Source of the DNA: Halomonas dongshanensis
Lineage (GTDB): Bacteria > Pseudomonadota > Gammaproteobacteria > Pseudomonadales > Halomonadaceae
DNA length: 64,000 nt
Direction of reading: 5' to 3'
Assembly: GCF_024790395.1 (NCBI RefSeq)
Contig: NZ_JAJISC010000002.1
Coordinates: 558,001-622,000 of the forward strand
Under the pieces are notes generated by a model, which had not been told where the DNA came from, ran no database searches, and worked only from the letters and a program-made list of their open reading frames with translations. The position numbers and the translations under genes were made by a program. Of the stretch, positions 7,080 through 15,460 are shown piece by piece (position 1 is the first letter of the stretch; every line of letters starts with the position of its first letter).

Positions 7080-7907
7080 CTAATTATTATTTTTTTCGTC
7101 CACGGGCTCGATCATGGCCTCCCAACCGGGTGCATCGGGGAGCCCCTGAATACGCACGATACGTAAGCCCGTCGGCGTTTCGCGCTGGTAGGCCAGCGTT
7201 GGGGTGGCATGCAGGCCCAGCGCATCGAAGAGCTGATTATTGTGGTAAACCTGCTCTTCGATGGCGCGCGGCTGGGCGCTGGCCTCGATGGGTGTACCAC
7301 TTTCATGCGCGTTGAGCGCCGCTTCGGGGTCCTCGGCGGCCAGCAACGAGGCCGCCTGAGCGGGGCTTTGCGGCGCCATGAAGCCCACCATGATATGGCG
7401 CAGTTGCAAGCGCCCTTCGGCAACGGCGGGGCGCGTGCGCTGCCAAAACTCGCGGCAGTAGGGGCAGTTGGGGTCGGTGAAAAGGTAGACGAGCCGAGGG
7501 GCTTCGGGGTCGCCATCCTGAATCCAGTGGCTCGCTTCGAGCAGGCGCCAGGTCTCGGCTTCCAGTGGTACGCGCAGGTGCGTATCGAGCTCATTCGCGC
7601 TTACGTCATTGCCATTGGCATCCGTAAGCGTGCCGACGATGGCGTGTTCACCGTCAGGTAGCAGGTAAACCGCCGTTTCGCGCCCCTGGTCGAGGGCGCC
7701 ATAGCCGGTGAGTCCGCTGGGGGCATCGAAAGCGCCGTAGATTTCGATACCTTGGTGCTTTAGCGCCTCGATGGGCGGCGGCAGCGGCTCTTCGGCAACG
7801 CTGCTGCCAACCATCCAGAGCAGTGTGAGCGCGGGCCAGGTGCGCCTTATCGCTGCTCTCTCCATAACCGCTTTTATCACTGTTTGCTGTGTTTTCGCTT
7901 CTTGCAT
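7080..7907 (-). CDS. dsbG: Periplasmic thiol:disulfide interchange protein, DsbG-like
   Basis: A 275-residue thioredoxin-fold protein of the DsbC/DsbG family. An N-terminal hydrophobic stretch (about residues 24-38) acts as a signal sequence or anchor. A dimerisation-like domain precedes FTDPNCPYCREFW, whose redox motif CPYC (148-151) is the DsbG form; DsbC usually has CGYC. The cis-proline loop is ATPTLAY. The likely role is reducing or isomerising oxidised periplasmic cysteines. I chose the ATG at 7907 because AAGGAG precedes it with 5-nt spacing; a start seven codons earlier lacks one. The CDS ends 85 bp ahead of the chemoreceptor gene on the same strand. Confidence 0.85.
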   Translation of the reverse strand: MQEAKTQQTVIKAVMERAAIRRTWPALTLLWMVGSSVAEEPLPPPIEALKHQGIEIYGAFDAPSGLTGYGALDQGRETAVYLLPDGEHAIVGTLTDANGNDVSANELDTHLRVPLEAETWRLLEASHWIQDGDPEAPRLVYLFTDPNCPYCREFWQRTRPAVAEGRLQLRHIMVGFMAPQSPAQAASLLAAEDPEAALNAHESGTPIEASAQPRAIEEQVYHNNQLFDALGLHATPTLAYQRETPTGLRIVRIQGLPDAPGWEAMIEPVDEKNNN

Positions 7908-7952
7908 CACCGCTCCTTGGGTATTCATCCTGTGGCGTCGCCGTCAAGCGTA

Positions 7953-9722
7953 TCACGCTGCTGCAACGAGCCAGCGGATAGCATACGGCGGCAGCGACGT
8001 TTGGGCGGCCCAGTCGAGGTTTGGGTCGAGCGACTGCCAGGTGTGGGTGTTAAGCATTTCGCTTACGGCCTCGCCCGTCTCGGTGAGCTCGATGGGGCGA
8101 TCGGTGACGTTGAAGAGCGCCAAAAGACGCCGACCGTTTGTGAGCGGGCCACGCTCGATGGCGAGAAGCTCCGCTGGCGCGGGCAGCGCGCGCTGGGCCG
8201 CGCGAGGGTGAAAGCAGGGCTCTTCGCGGCGTAGTTCGAGTAGCCGACACAGGGCGCCGAAGATGTCATGGGTCGGCGTGAACGGCGTATCGAGCAGCAG
8301 CGCCAACTCGTCGAACTGCCAGCGGCGACGGTTGATCGAGCGCAAGCGCCCGCTTCGCTCCACGCCCTCGACGTCGTTGAGCGTCGCGGTCAATGAGTGC
8401 AAATAGAGCGCAGGAATGCCCTGGAGCGTGAGCATGATGGCTTGGCTACACAGAAAGCGCGCTTTTTGCCACGGATCCGGCCCGCGGCGCGTGCCACGCA
8501 TCGCCTCGAACCAGGTGATGTTGATCTCGTAAGGCGTGTCGGTGCCGTCGGCGTTGCTGCGCATGCTGACGAAACCGCCGAAGCGGTGCATCAGTTCGAG
8601 CAAGGCATCACGCTCGTGATCGGGAAGCCAACCCTCCAGCGGGCGCACGCCAATACCGTCGTGGCTGGCGGTGAAGTTCAGGTAGGTGCACTGCTCAGGC
8701 AGTACTGGCAGACTTTCGAGCCAGCGCTGCAGCGTCGTCGCTTCGCCACGGGTCAGGGTGTGCAGCAAAAGCGGTGGCAGGGGGAACTGGTAGATCATGT
8801 GGGCTTCGTCGGGCGCGCCTTTAGGCAGGCGTTCGAGGCCGAAGTAGCTCATATTTTCAGCGTGAGGCACGTTGGTCTCGGTGATCAACAGCGTTCCAGG
8901 GGCCACCTCGTCGACGATGGCGCGCATAAGGCGCACCACAGTGTGGGTTTCTGGCAGATGGATGCAGGCGGTACCCAGCCGTTTCCATAAAAAGGCCACG
9001 GCGTCGAGGCGAACGATGCGCACGCCCTGCTGAAGATAGAAGAGCAGAATGCCGACGAACTCGAGCAGCACGTCCGGGTTTTCGAAGTTGAGATCGAGCT
9101 GGTCCTCCGAAAAGGTCGCCCACAGATGGCGCGTGCCGCGACGCGTCGAGACCGGGACCAGCAGCGGCGTGCTGCGTGGGCGCACCACCTGGGAAACATC
9201 GGTATCGGGGTCGGCCTCGATGAAATAGTCGCGCCCGGGAAGGCTGCCGCTCAGGTAGTCGACGAACCATAGCGACTCGCGGGAGACGTGATTCAACACC
9301 AAATCTGCCATCAGGTCGTAGTGCGAGGCGAGGTGACGGATGTGTGACCAGTCGCCGAGCTCGGCGTTGACCTCACGGTAGTGAATCACCGAGAAGCCGT
9401 CGTCGCTGCTCCAGGGAAAGAAAGGGAGCACGTGGACGCCGCTGATGCGTTCGCCCAGGCGCTGACGCAAAAAATCGTCGAGTACGGCCAGCGGCGCGCG
9501 CTCACCGTCGATGATCGAGTCGCCATAGGTGATGACCCACTGATCCTTCTCGCTCCAAGTCGGTGCGCGGCGCTTCTCCCCTGTGTCATCTAACGCGGAG
9601 CTTGGCGAGGCGCTGCGAAAGTTGCTCAGATGCTGGGTAAAGCGGCGCTGCACTTCGCCTGCGCGTTCGCCATAGAGGTGGTGGAGGTAGTCGAAAACGG
9701 TCTGGTCGAAAGAGGCCATCAC
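7953..9722 (-). CDS. GH13_18 phosphorylase, probable glucosylglycerate phosphorylase
   Basis: A 589-residue alpha-amylase-fold enzyme of the sucrose phosphorylase subfamily. The nucleophile is D240 in VRLDAVAFLW, the acid/base is E282 in LITETNV and the transition-state aspartate is D355 in SHDGIG. True sucrose phosphorylases are about 480-500 residues. The longer members of 560-590, such as the experimentally described glucosylglycerate phosphorylases, match this length. Because gpgP and gpgS lie 2.6 kb away, I infer cleavage of glucosylglycerate with phosphate to glucose-1-phosphate and glycerate. Sucrose or glucosylglycerol are alternatives. AAGGA is 6 nt before the first of two adjacent ATG codons. 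The 5' leader holds three tandem repeats and a large palindrome. Confidence 0.8.
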   Translation of the reverse strand: MMASFDQTVFDYLHHLYGERAGEVQRRFTQHLSNFRSASPSSALDDTGEKRRAPTWSEKDQWVITYGDSIIDGERAPLAVLDDFLRQRLGERISGVHVLPFFPWSSDDGFSVIHYREVNAELGDWSHIRHLASHYDLMADLVLNHVSRESLWFVDYLSGSLPGRDYFIEADPDTDVSQVVRPRSTPLLVPVSTRRGTRHLWATFSEDQLDLNFENPDVLLEFVGILLFYLQQGVRIVRLDAVAFLWKRLGTACIHLPETHTVVRLMRAIVDEVAPGTLLITETNVPHAENMSYFGLERLPKGAPDEAHMIYQFPLPPLLLHTLTRGEATTLQRWLESLPVLPEQCTYLNFTASHDGIGVRPLEGWLPDHERDALLELMHRFGGFVSMRSNADGTDTPYEINITWFEAMRGTRRGPDPWQKARFLCSQAIMLTLQGIPALYLHSLTATLNDVEGVERSGRLRSINRRRWQFDELALLLDTPFTPTHDIFGALCRLLELRREEPCFHPRAAQRALPAPAELLAIERGPLTNGRRLLALFNVTDRPIELTETGEAVSEMLNTHTWQSLDPNLDWAAQTSLPPYAIRWLVAAA

Positions 9723-9728
9723 CTGTCC

Positions 9729-9769
9729 TTATAAAAGAGTCGTTATAAAAGGTCGTTATAAAAGGGGCG
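9729..9769. repeat. Three tandem 13-14 bp repeats in the phosphorylase leader
   Basis: The unit TTATAAAAGgnCG occurs at 9729, 9743 and 9756 with one or two substitutions, immediately ahead of the phosphorylase ribosome binding site. On the coding (minus) strand the unit reads CTTTTATAA. It may be three binding sites, overlapping -10-like elements, or a slippage-prone tract. Confidence 0.7.
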
Positions 9770-9776
9770 TTGAAGG

Positions 9777-9800
9777 GCGTGATACGCGGGCGTATCACGC
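9777..9800. promoter_or_regulatory. Perfect 11-bp inverted repeat between phosphorylase gene and nrdR
   Basis: GCGTGATACGC at 9777-9787 is repeated inverted at 9790-9800 with only two bases between the arms. No T-run follows on either strand, so it is not an intrinsic terminator. Its position 55 bp ahead of the phosphorylase start, in a divergent gap, fits a dimeric repressor operator (LacI or GntR type), which is inference. Confidence 0.6.
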
Positions 9801-9931
9801 ACGACGCGGTTAAACGCTGCAGATTGTGTGCCATATGGATACAATGTTAGATCAATGCCGCTCTTGCGGCTGATTCGCGCTAAACGGATCGAGCCAACGA
9901 AACAGGTGACGACACTACAGGTTGACCCGAT

Positions 9932-10447
9932 ATGCATTGCCCCTTTTGTGGTGCCCAAGATACCCGCGTAACCGACTCGCGTCTGGTTGCCGAAGGCGAC
10001 CAAGTACGCCGTCGGCGCCAATGTGCCCAGTGTCACGAGCGTTTCACCACCTATGAAACGGCGGAGTTAGTGATGCCCCGGGTGGTCAAGTCCGACGGCT
10101 CGCGTGAAACCTTCGATGAAGCCAAGCTGCGCGCGGGCATGCTGCGCGCGCTGGAAAAACGCCCCGTGAGTGCCGAGGCGATCGAAGCCGCGGTAGAGCG
10201 GATCCGCCAGACGCTGCGCGCGCGCGGTGAGCGTGAAGTCAACGCTCGGGAAATCGGCGAAGCCGTCATGCGCGCGCTGCGTACCCTCGATCAGGTCGCC
10301 TATATTCGTTTTGCCTCCGTTTACCGCAAGTTTCAAGACCTCGACGAGTTTCGCGCCGAGATCGACCGCCTGGCCAAAGAGCCGGAAAGCGACGCGGCCA
10401 CGGGGGCCGCTTCTCGTGCCACACCCGAAGAAGGCTCGGCCTCATGA
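9932..10447 (+). CDS. nrdR: Transcriptional repressor NrdR
   Basis: A 171-residue regulator of ribonucleotide reductase genes that senses ATP/dATP. The N-terminal zinc ribbon has C3, C6, C31 and C34, with the RRRRQC basic patch. An ATP-cone domain spans about residues 49-139. The usual length is 150-170. Its stop overlaps ribD by ATGA, and nrdR heading the ribD-ribH-nusB operon is a conserved gammaproteobacterial order. I see no NrdR box in the window, so its targets lie elsewhere. Confidence 0.97.
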   Translation: MHCPFCGAQDTRVTDSRLVAEGDQVRRRRQCAQCHERFTTYETAELVMPRVVKSDGSRETFDEAKLRAGMLRALEKRPVSAEAIEAAVERIRQTLRARGEREVNAREIGEAVMRALRTLDQVAYIRFASVYRKFQDLDEFRAEIDRLAKEPESDAATGAASRATPEEGSAS

Positions 10448-11610
10448 GCCCCGTTTTTAGCGTCGACGATCACCGCCATATGGCGCGCGCGCTCAAGCTC
10501 GCCGAGCGCGGCCTCTACACCACCGATCCCAACCCGCGGGTTGGCTGCGTGATCGTTCGTGAGGGGCACGCGGTGGGAGAGGGCGCGCACTTGCGCGCGG
10601 GTGAACCCCACGCCGAAATTCATGCCCTTAATGCCGCTGGCGAGAAGGCTCGCGGCGCCACGGCGTACGTCACGCTCGAGCCCTGTTCGCACTATGGCCG
10701 CACTGGCCCGTGCGCGCTGGCGCTCTGCGAAGCTGGTGTCGCGCGAGTGGTGATGGCCATGGTCGATCCCAATCCACAGGTCAGCGGGCGCGGCATCCGC
10801 ATGCTGAAAGAGGCGGGAGTCGAGGTGGCGGTAGGTCTTTTGGAAGCCGATGCGCGCGCGCTCAACCCAGGCTTCATTGCCCGCATGCGCGATGGCCGCC
10901 CCTTCGTGCGTCTCAAAATGGCCATGAGTTTGGATGGCCGCACCGCCATGGGCTCGGGAGAGTCGCAGTGGATTACCGGCCCCGAAGCGCGCACCCAGGT
11001 GCAGCGCCTGCGTGCGCGCTCGAGCGCCATCCTGAGCGGGGTCGAGTCACTGATCATGGATGACTCGCGGCTCACGCTGCGCGCCGAGCAGTTGAACCTC
11101 GATAACGCCGATGAGATCGTCATCCGCCAACCGCTTCGGGTGATTCTCGACTCGCGCCTGCGGCTGCCCCTGGCGGCGGCCTGTTTGAGCGAGCCGGGGC
11201 GTACGCTGGTGCTGACTACCGAAGAGCACAGCGCGGAGAAACGCCGCAAGCTCGAAGCGGCGGGCGCCGAGATTCAGGTGATGCCGAGCGACGCTGCTGG
11301 CCGCGTCGCGTTGCGCGATGTGCTTGCGTGGCTTGCGAAAAACGAGCAGGTCAACGAGTTGCTGGTCGAGACGGGCGCGACGCTGGCGGGCGCTTTGCTC
11401 GACGCCGAGCTTGTCGACGAACTGCAGCTGTTCGTCGCGCCAACGCTATTGGGCGGCGAGGCCCGGCCACTGTTTGCGCTGCCTGGGCTTACCCGCATGG
11501 CCGACCAGCGGCGGTTGTGCGTCAACGACATGCGCGCCGTCGGGCGCGACTGGCGAATCATCGCGACCCCGCTGCCGACTAGCGCGAGCGTCGATAGCAA
11601 GGTACCCTGA
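10444..11610 (+). CDS. ribD: Bifunctional pyrimidine deaminase/reductase RibD
   Basis: A 388-residue enzyme for steps two and three of riboflavin synthesis. The N-terminal deaminase has the zinc site H56-A-E58 and [11 protein letters not shown] with C81 and C90. The C-terminal NADPH-dependent reductase (from about residue 150) contains [17 protein letters not shown] and the VETGATL block. The start overlaps the nrdR stop (ATGA). In many relatives ribE, the riboflavin synthase alpha chain, comes next. Here only 43 bases separate ribD from ribBX, so ribE is not in this operon. Confidence 0.97.
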   Translation: MSPVFSVDDHRHMARALKLAERGLYTTDPNPRVGCVIVREGHAVGEGAHLRAGEPHAEIHALNAAGEKARGATAYVTLEPCSHYGRTGPCALALCEAGVARVVMAMVDPNPQVSGRGIRMLKEAGVEVAVGLLEADARALNPGFIARMRDGRPFVRLKMAMSLDGRTAMGSGESQWITGPEARTQVQRLRARSSAILSGVESLIMDDSRLTLRAEQLNLDNADEIVIRQPLRVILDSRLRLPLAAACLSEPGRTLVLTTEEHSAEKRRKLEAAGAEIQVMPSDAAGRVALRDVLAWLAKNEQVNELLVETGATLAGALLDAELVDELQLFVAPTLLGGEARPLFALPGLTRMADQRRLCVNDMRAVGRDWRIIATPLPTSASVDSKVP

Positions 11611-11653
11611 CGCGCGAAATCGCATCCACTGCGACTACTTTTTTGGAGACTCC

Positions 11654-12820
11654 ATGGCGCACTCCGCTTCCGGGGGCATCGCTCCCATCGCCGAGCTGAT
11701 CGACGATATTCGCCAGGGCAAGATGGTGATCCTCATGGACGATGAGGATCGAGAAAACGAAGGCGATATCATTATGGCCGCCGAAAAAGTGCGTGCCGAG
11801 GACATCAACTTCATGGCGCGTCATGCGCGTGGGCTAATCTGCCTGCCGATGACCCGCGAGCGCTGTGCGCAGCTCAATCTGCCGCTCATGGTGCGCGACA
11901 ACGGCTCGGGCTTTGGTACCAAGTTCACCCTGTCGATCGAAGCGACCGAGGGCGTGACCACGGGCATTTCTGCGGCCGATCGCGCGCGCACCGTACAGGC
12001 GGCGGTCGCCCCGCACGCCAAACCGACCGACATCGTCCAGCCGGGACACATCTTTCCGCTGATGGCCGAGCCCGGCGGCGTGCTGCGTCGGGCTGGGCAC
12101 ACCGAAGCGGCCTGCGATCTCGCTGCACTTGCCGGGCTCGACCCGAGCGGAGTGATCTGTGAGGTGATGAACGATGACGGCAGTATGGCGCGCCGTGCCG
12201 AGCTCGAGGCCTTCGCCCGCGAGCACGGCTTGAAGATGGGCACCATCGCCGACTTGATCGACTACCGCATCGTCAACGAGCAGACCATCGATCATCTCGA
12301 AGCCACGCCGCTTACCACCGTGCACGGCGAGTTCGTCCTGCACGTGTTCAAAGATCGTATTCAGGGCGCCCATCATCTGGCCCTGGTAAAAGGCGAGCCC
12401 AAGGCCAATGTGCCGACGACGGTACGCGTGCATGTCGCCGATGCCCTGCGCGACGTGCTCGGCATGCTCAAGGGCGATGACCTACGTTGGGACGCGCATC
12501 GCGCGCTGGCCGAGATCGCCAGCGCCGAGAGTGGCGTGTTCGTGCTGCTCGACGATGGGCGTCCGCGCCAGGATCTCAAACAGCAGCTCGATGTCTTTCT
12601 CGACCGCGTGGCCACACCCCGCGGCAACGACTCCGACGGTTCGGGTAACTACTTGACCATTGGCACCGGCTCGCAGATTCTGCGCCACCTCGGCGTAGGT
12701 CAGATGCAGCTGCTTAGCTCGCCTTGGAAATTTTCCGCGCTTTCCGGGTTCGGTCTCGAAGTGGTCGAGCGCAAGATTCCCGATAGCGCGCAGCAAGCGC
12801 CTCTTTCTCAGCAGGAATAG
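11654..12820 (+). CDS. ribBX: RibBX: DHBP synthase fused to degenerate GTP cyclohydrolase II domain
   Basis: A 388-residue protein. Residues 1-200 are a complete 3,4-dihydroxy-2-butanone-4-phosphate synthase with [10 protein letters not shown], the [15 protein letters not shown] loop and [11 protein letters not shown]. The C-terminal part has the GCH II fold, but at the position of the family's zinc-binding SxRCDCG motif it reads LRWDAHRAL. The three zinc cysteines are therefore missing and cyclohydrolase activity is unlikely. This matches the RibBX variant described in Proteobacteria. A separate ribA is expected elsewhere in the genome. The ATG at 11654 has GGAGA ahead of it; the open frame extending back to 11318 is overlap with ribD. 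Confidence 0.93.
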   Translation: MAHSASGGIAPIAELIDDIRQGKMVILMDDEDRENEGDIIMAAEKVRAEDINFMARHARGLICLPMTRERCAQLNLPLMVRDNGSGFGTKFTLSIEATEGVTTGISAADRARTVQAAVAPHAKPTDIVQPGHIFPLMAEPGGVLRRAGHTEAACDLAALAGLDPSGVICEVMNDDGSMARRAELEAFAREHGLKMGTIADLIDYRIVNEQTIDHLEATPLTTVHGEFVLHVFKDRIQGAHHLALVKGEPKANVPTTVRVHVADALRDVLGMLKGDDLRWDAHRALAEIASAESGVFVLLDDGRPRQDLKQQLDVFLDRVATPRGNDSDGSGNYLTIGTGSQILRHLGVGQMQLLSSPWKFSALSGFGLEVVERKIPDSAQQAPLSQQE

Positions 12821-12823
12821 ATC

Positions 12824-13312
12824 ATGCAATCCCTTTCTCAAGTCGAAGGCTCATTCGTGGATGTCGATGGCCGCTACGTCATCGTCGTTGGTCGGTTCAA
12901 CCATCACGTGGTCGATAGCCTGGTGGAAGGCGCCGTCGATAGCTTGGTGCGCCACGGCGTCGATCCCGACAACGTCCATATCGTTCACGTTCCCGGTGCT
13001 TGGGAGCTGCCGCTGGCGGTCAAGCGCGTGCTGAAAACCGTCAAGCCCGATGCCGTCATTGCGCTTGGGGCGGTCATTCGTGGCGGCACGCCGCACTTCG
13101 AATACGTGGCTGGCGGCTGCAACGCGGCGATCAATAATCTCCAGCTCGAGTTCGAGACCCCCATCGCCAACGGCGTGCTGACGGTCGAATCCATCGAGCA
13201 GGCGATCGAGCGCGCGGGTACCAAAGCCGGTAACAAGGGCACCGAAGCGGCCATGGCCGCGATGGAAATGGTGTCTCTGCTGCGCGCGCTCTCCTCAGGA
13301 GAGGTGTCATGA
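12824..13312 (+). CDS. ribH: 6,7-dimethyl-8-ribityllumazine synthase
   Basis: A 162-residue lumazine synthase that condenses the RibD-pathway amine with the butanone phosphate made by RibBX. Family motifs visible are VVGRFNHHV near residue 22, [12 protein letters not shown] near 60 and the active-site [15 protein letters not shown] near 85. The start is 3 bp after the ribBX stop and its end overlaps nusB by ATGA, so it is mid-operon. Confidence 0.97.
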   Translation: MQSLSQVEGSFVDVDGRYVIVVGRFNHHVVDSLVEGAVDSLVRHGVDPDNVHIVHVPGAWELPLAVKRVLKTVKPDAVIALGAVIRGGTPHFEYVAGGCNAAINNLQLEFETPIANGVLTVESIEQAIERAGTKAGNKGTEAAMAAMEMVSLLRALSSGEVS

Positions 13313-13815
13313 GCGAGCGCAGCACCCGCAAGCCCTCCGCCGCCCAGCAGGCGCGCCATGCTGCGCGCGAGCTGGCGGTACAGGGACTTTATCAGTGGCA
13401 GATGACCGGCAAGACCATCACCACCATCGAAGCCGAGTTCAGAAGCCAGCTACCGGACGACGACCTGGAAGCCCACGAAAACTGGGCCAAGGTCATGGAG
13501 ATCGCCGATAAGGCGCTGTTCCACGAGCTTTTGCATAACACCGTGCGGTTCAAGAGCGAGCTCGATCGCGATATTTCGCCGCTTTTGGATCGTCGCCTCG
13601 AAGACCTCGACGCCATCGAACTCGCCATCCTGCGTTTGGGTGCCTACGAGCTGTCACGCCGTATGGAAGTTCCCTACCGCGTGGTGATCAACGAAGGCGT
13701 GGAGCTGGCCAAATCCTTTGGCGCTACCGATGGCCACAAGTACGTCAACGGCATTCTCGATAAGCTGGCCATTCGCTTGAGAAGCGCTGAGGTCAGCGCT
13801 GAGCGTCGCCGCTGA
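13309..13815 (+). CDS. nusB: Transcription antitermination factor NusB
   Basis: A 168-residue all-helical RNA-binding factor that, with NusE (S10), binds boxA to allow antitermination in rRNA operons. Typical features are the N-terminal [13 protein letters not shown] helix and the C-terminal LRLGAYEL ... [15 protein letters not shown] block. It is translationally coupled to ribH, the normal gammaproteobacterial arrangement. Confidence 0.96.
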   Translation: MSERSTRKPSAAQQARHAARELAVQGLYQWQMTGKTITTIEAEFRSQLPDDDLEAHENWAKVMEIADKALFHELLHNTVRFKSELDRDISPLLDRRLEDLDAIELAILRLGAYELSRRMEVPYRVVINEGVELAKSFGATDGHKYVNGILDKLAIRLRSAEVSAERRR

Positions 13816-13839
13816 GCGGCGCTGGGTTAAGGGATCTTC

Positions 13840-14820
13840 GTGCTAGCCGAATTTGACCTGATTCAGCGCTATTTCACCCGTGCAGCCGATACGACCCACG
13901 GCGTAGCGCTGGGCGTTGGTGACGATGCCACCTTGCTCACGCCAACTCCCGGCCAGCAGCTGGTGGTGAGCGTCGACACCTCGGTGGTCGACGTTCACTT
14001 TCCTGCTGATGCGCCTGCGCGGGCGATCGGCCACCGCGCCTTGGCAGTGGCCCTGAGCGATTTGGCCGCCATGGGCGCCAGCGCACGCTGGACCTTGATG
14101 GCGTTGACGCTGAACGAGGTTGGAGGGCACGCTGACGCCGACGATGCGCTTATTGAAGCGTGGCTTCACGACTACGCCGAGGGGTTTCATGCCCTCTGCG
14201 CGCGTCATGGTGCTGCGCTTGTCGGTGGCGACGTGACGCGTGGGGCCCTGACCATCGGCGTGACGGTGATGGGCGAGGTACCAAGCAATGACGCCCTAAC
14301 CCGCGCCGGGGCACGTCCGGGCGACATCTTGGCCGTAACCGGGGCGCTCGGCGGGGGTGCCGGGGGGCTTGCACTTTGGCAGCGCGGCGAGCGCGATCTA
14401 GCGCATCCGCTGCTGAAACGTTATCTGCTTCCCGAGCCACGCTTGGCTGCAGGGCGCGCGCTGCGCGGGCTTGCAAGCGCCGCCTTGGATATCTCCGATG
14501 GTCTTTTGGCCGATCTCGCTCACCTGCTTAAGGCCTCCCAGGTAGGTGCCGCACTCGAGCTCGACGCGCTGCCTTTGGCCGAGGGGCTCGAGCAAGCGCT
14601 GGGGGAGGAGGCCGCGCGTACGGCTGCGCTCTCCGGGGGAGACGACTACGAACTGCTGGTTGCGCTGCCCCCAACGCAGTGGTCGACGGCTTGCCAGCGC
14701 TTGAGCGCGCAGGGAATGACGCTGACCGCCATTGGCCGCTGTACGAATACTCTCGGCCTCACCGGCGTACCCGCCGGTGTGCGTACCGGGTGGCAACACT
14801 TTCATCGGGAGGCGCCATGA
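13840..14820 (+). CDS. thiL: Thiamine-monophosphate kinase
   Basis: A 326-residue kinase that makes thiamine diphosphate from thiamine monophosphate and ATP. The N-terminal EFDLIQRYF, the GVGDDA(T/A)LL loop near residue 25, ALAVALSDLAAMGA near 67 and LVGGDVTRG near 126 are family motifs, and the C-terminal half has ALDISDGLLADL. The start is a GTG at 13840, chosen because family members begin with (M)xEFxLI. It follows nusB by 24 bp and overlaps pgpA by ATGA. Confidence 0.95.
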   Translation: MLAEFDLIQRYFTRAADTTHGVALGVGDDATLLTPTPGQQLVVSVDTSVVDVHFPADAPARAIGHRALAVALSDLAAMGASARWTLMALTLNEVGGHADADDALIEAWLHDYAEGFHALCARHGAALVGGDVTRGALTIGVTVMGEVPSNDALTRAGARPGDILAVTGALGGGAGGLALWQRGERDLAHPLLKRYLLPEPRLAAGRALRGLASAALDISDGLLADLAHLLKASQVGAALELDALPLAEGLEQALGEEAARTAALSGGDDYELLVALPPTQWSTACQRLSAQGMTLTAIGRCTNTLGLTGVPAGVRTGWQHFHREAP

Positions 14821-15290
14821 ATCGAGCTCCGGCTAGCGTATGGCGACGCCCCACGCACTTTTTTGCCTTCGGCCTTGGTAGTGGAACCGTGCCTTGGGCA
14901 CCGGGTACCTTTGGTACCCTGGCGGCCATTCCCTTTTATTGGCTGATGGCCGATCTGCCATTGGGATGGTATCTCGGCTTGGTCTTCGTTGCCTTCATCG
15001 TTGGCGTTTGGCTCTGTGACAAGACCTCGCACGACCTTGGGGTGCACGATCATTCGGGCATCGTTTGGGATGAGTTCGTCGGCTACTGGCTGACCATGGC
15101 CGCCGTGCCGTTCTCCTGGGAGGCGGCGCTTTGGGGCTTCGTGGTCTTTCGCATCTTCGACGTGTTCAAACCCTGGCCGATTCGCTGGGCCGATCGCCGT
15201 GTGGCAGGGGGCTTTGGCATCATGATCGACGACATCATGGCGGGCATCTACGCCTGGAGTACGCTGCATCTGTGGTACTGGCTACATTGA
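14817..15290 (+). CDS. pgpA: Phosphatidylglycerophosphatase A
   Basis: A 157-residue integral membrane phosphatase for phosphatidylglycerol synthesis. It has the family's FGLGSGTVPWAPGTFGT N-terminal signature (near residues 18-34), D-H-S-G-I-V-W-D-E near 80 and a run of hydrophobic helices. The ATG overlaps the thiL stop. An open frame extending back to 14679 lies inside thiL and is ignored. Confidence 0.96.
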   Translation: MNRAPASVWRRPTHFFAFGLGSGTVPWAPGTFGTLAAIPFYWLMADLPLGWYLGLVFVAFIVGVWLCDKTSHDLGVHDHSGIVWDEFVGYWLTMAAVPFSWEAALWGFVVFRIFDVFKPWPIRWADRRVAGGFGIMIDDIMAGIYAWSTLHLWYWLH

Positions 15291-15416
15291 CCAGATGCGG
15301 TATCGACCCCTGGTGCGGTTGATAGCGTTGAAGTGAGGTAGGGAATAGGGTTTGATAGCGACTCCTTAGCGCGATGCCACAAGGAAGGTGTTGCGGTGGG
15401 ATATTTCGACAACGTT

Positions 15417-15425
15417 GGGGGGGGG
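15417..15425 (+). repeat. Nine-G homopolymer ahead of the DUF945 gene
   Basis: A run of nine G lies 35 bp upstream of the chosen ATG of the DUF945 gene. Homopolymers of this length are prone to slippage or sequencing error. It lies outside the coding sequence if the ATG at 15461 is right. Confidence 0.6.
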
Positions 15426-15460
15426 CGGCGCGGCCCACCTCGAAAGTAGCGGGAGCGGCT

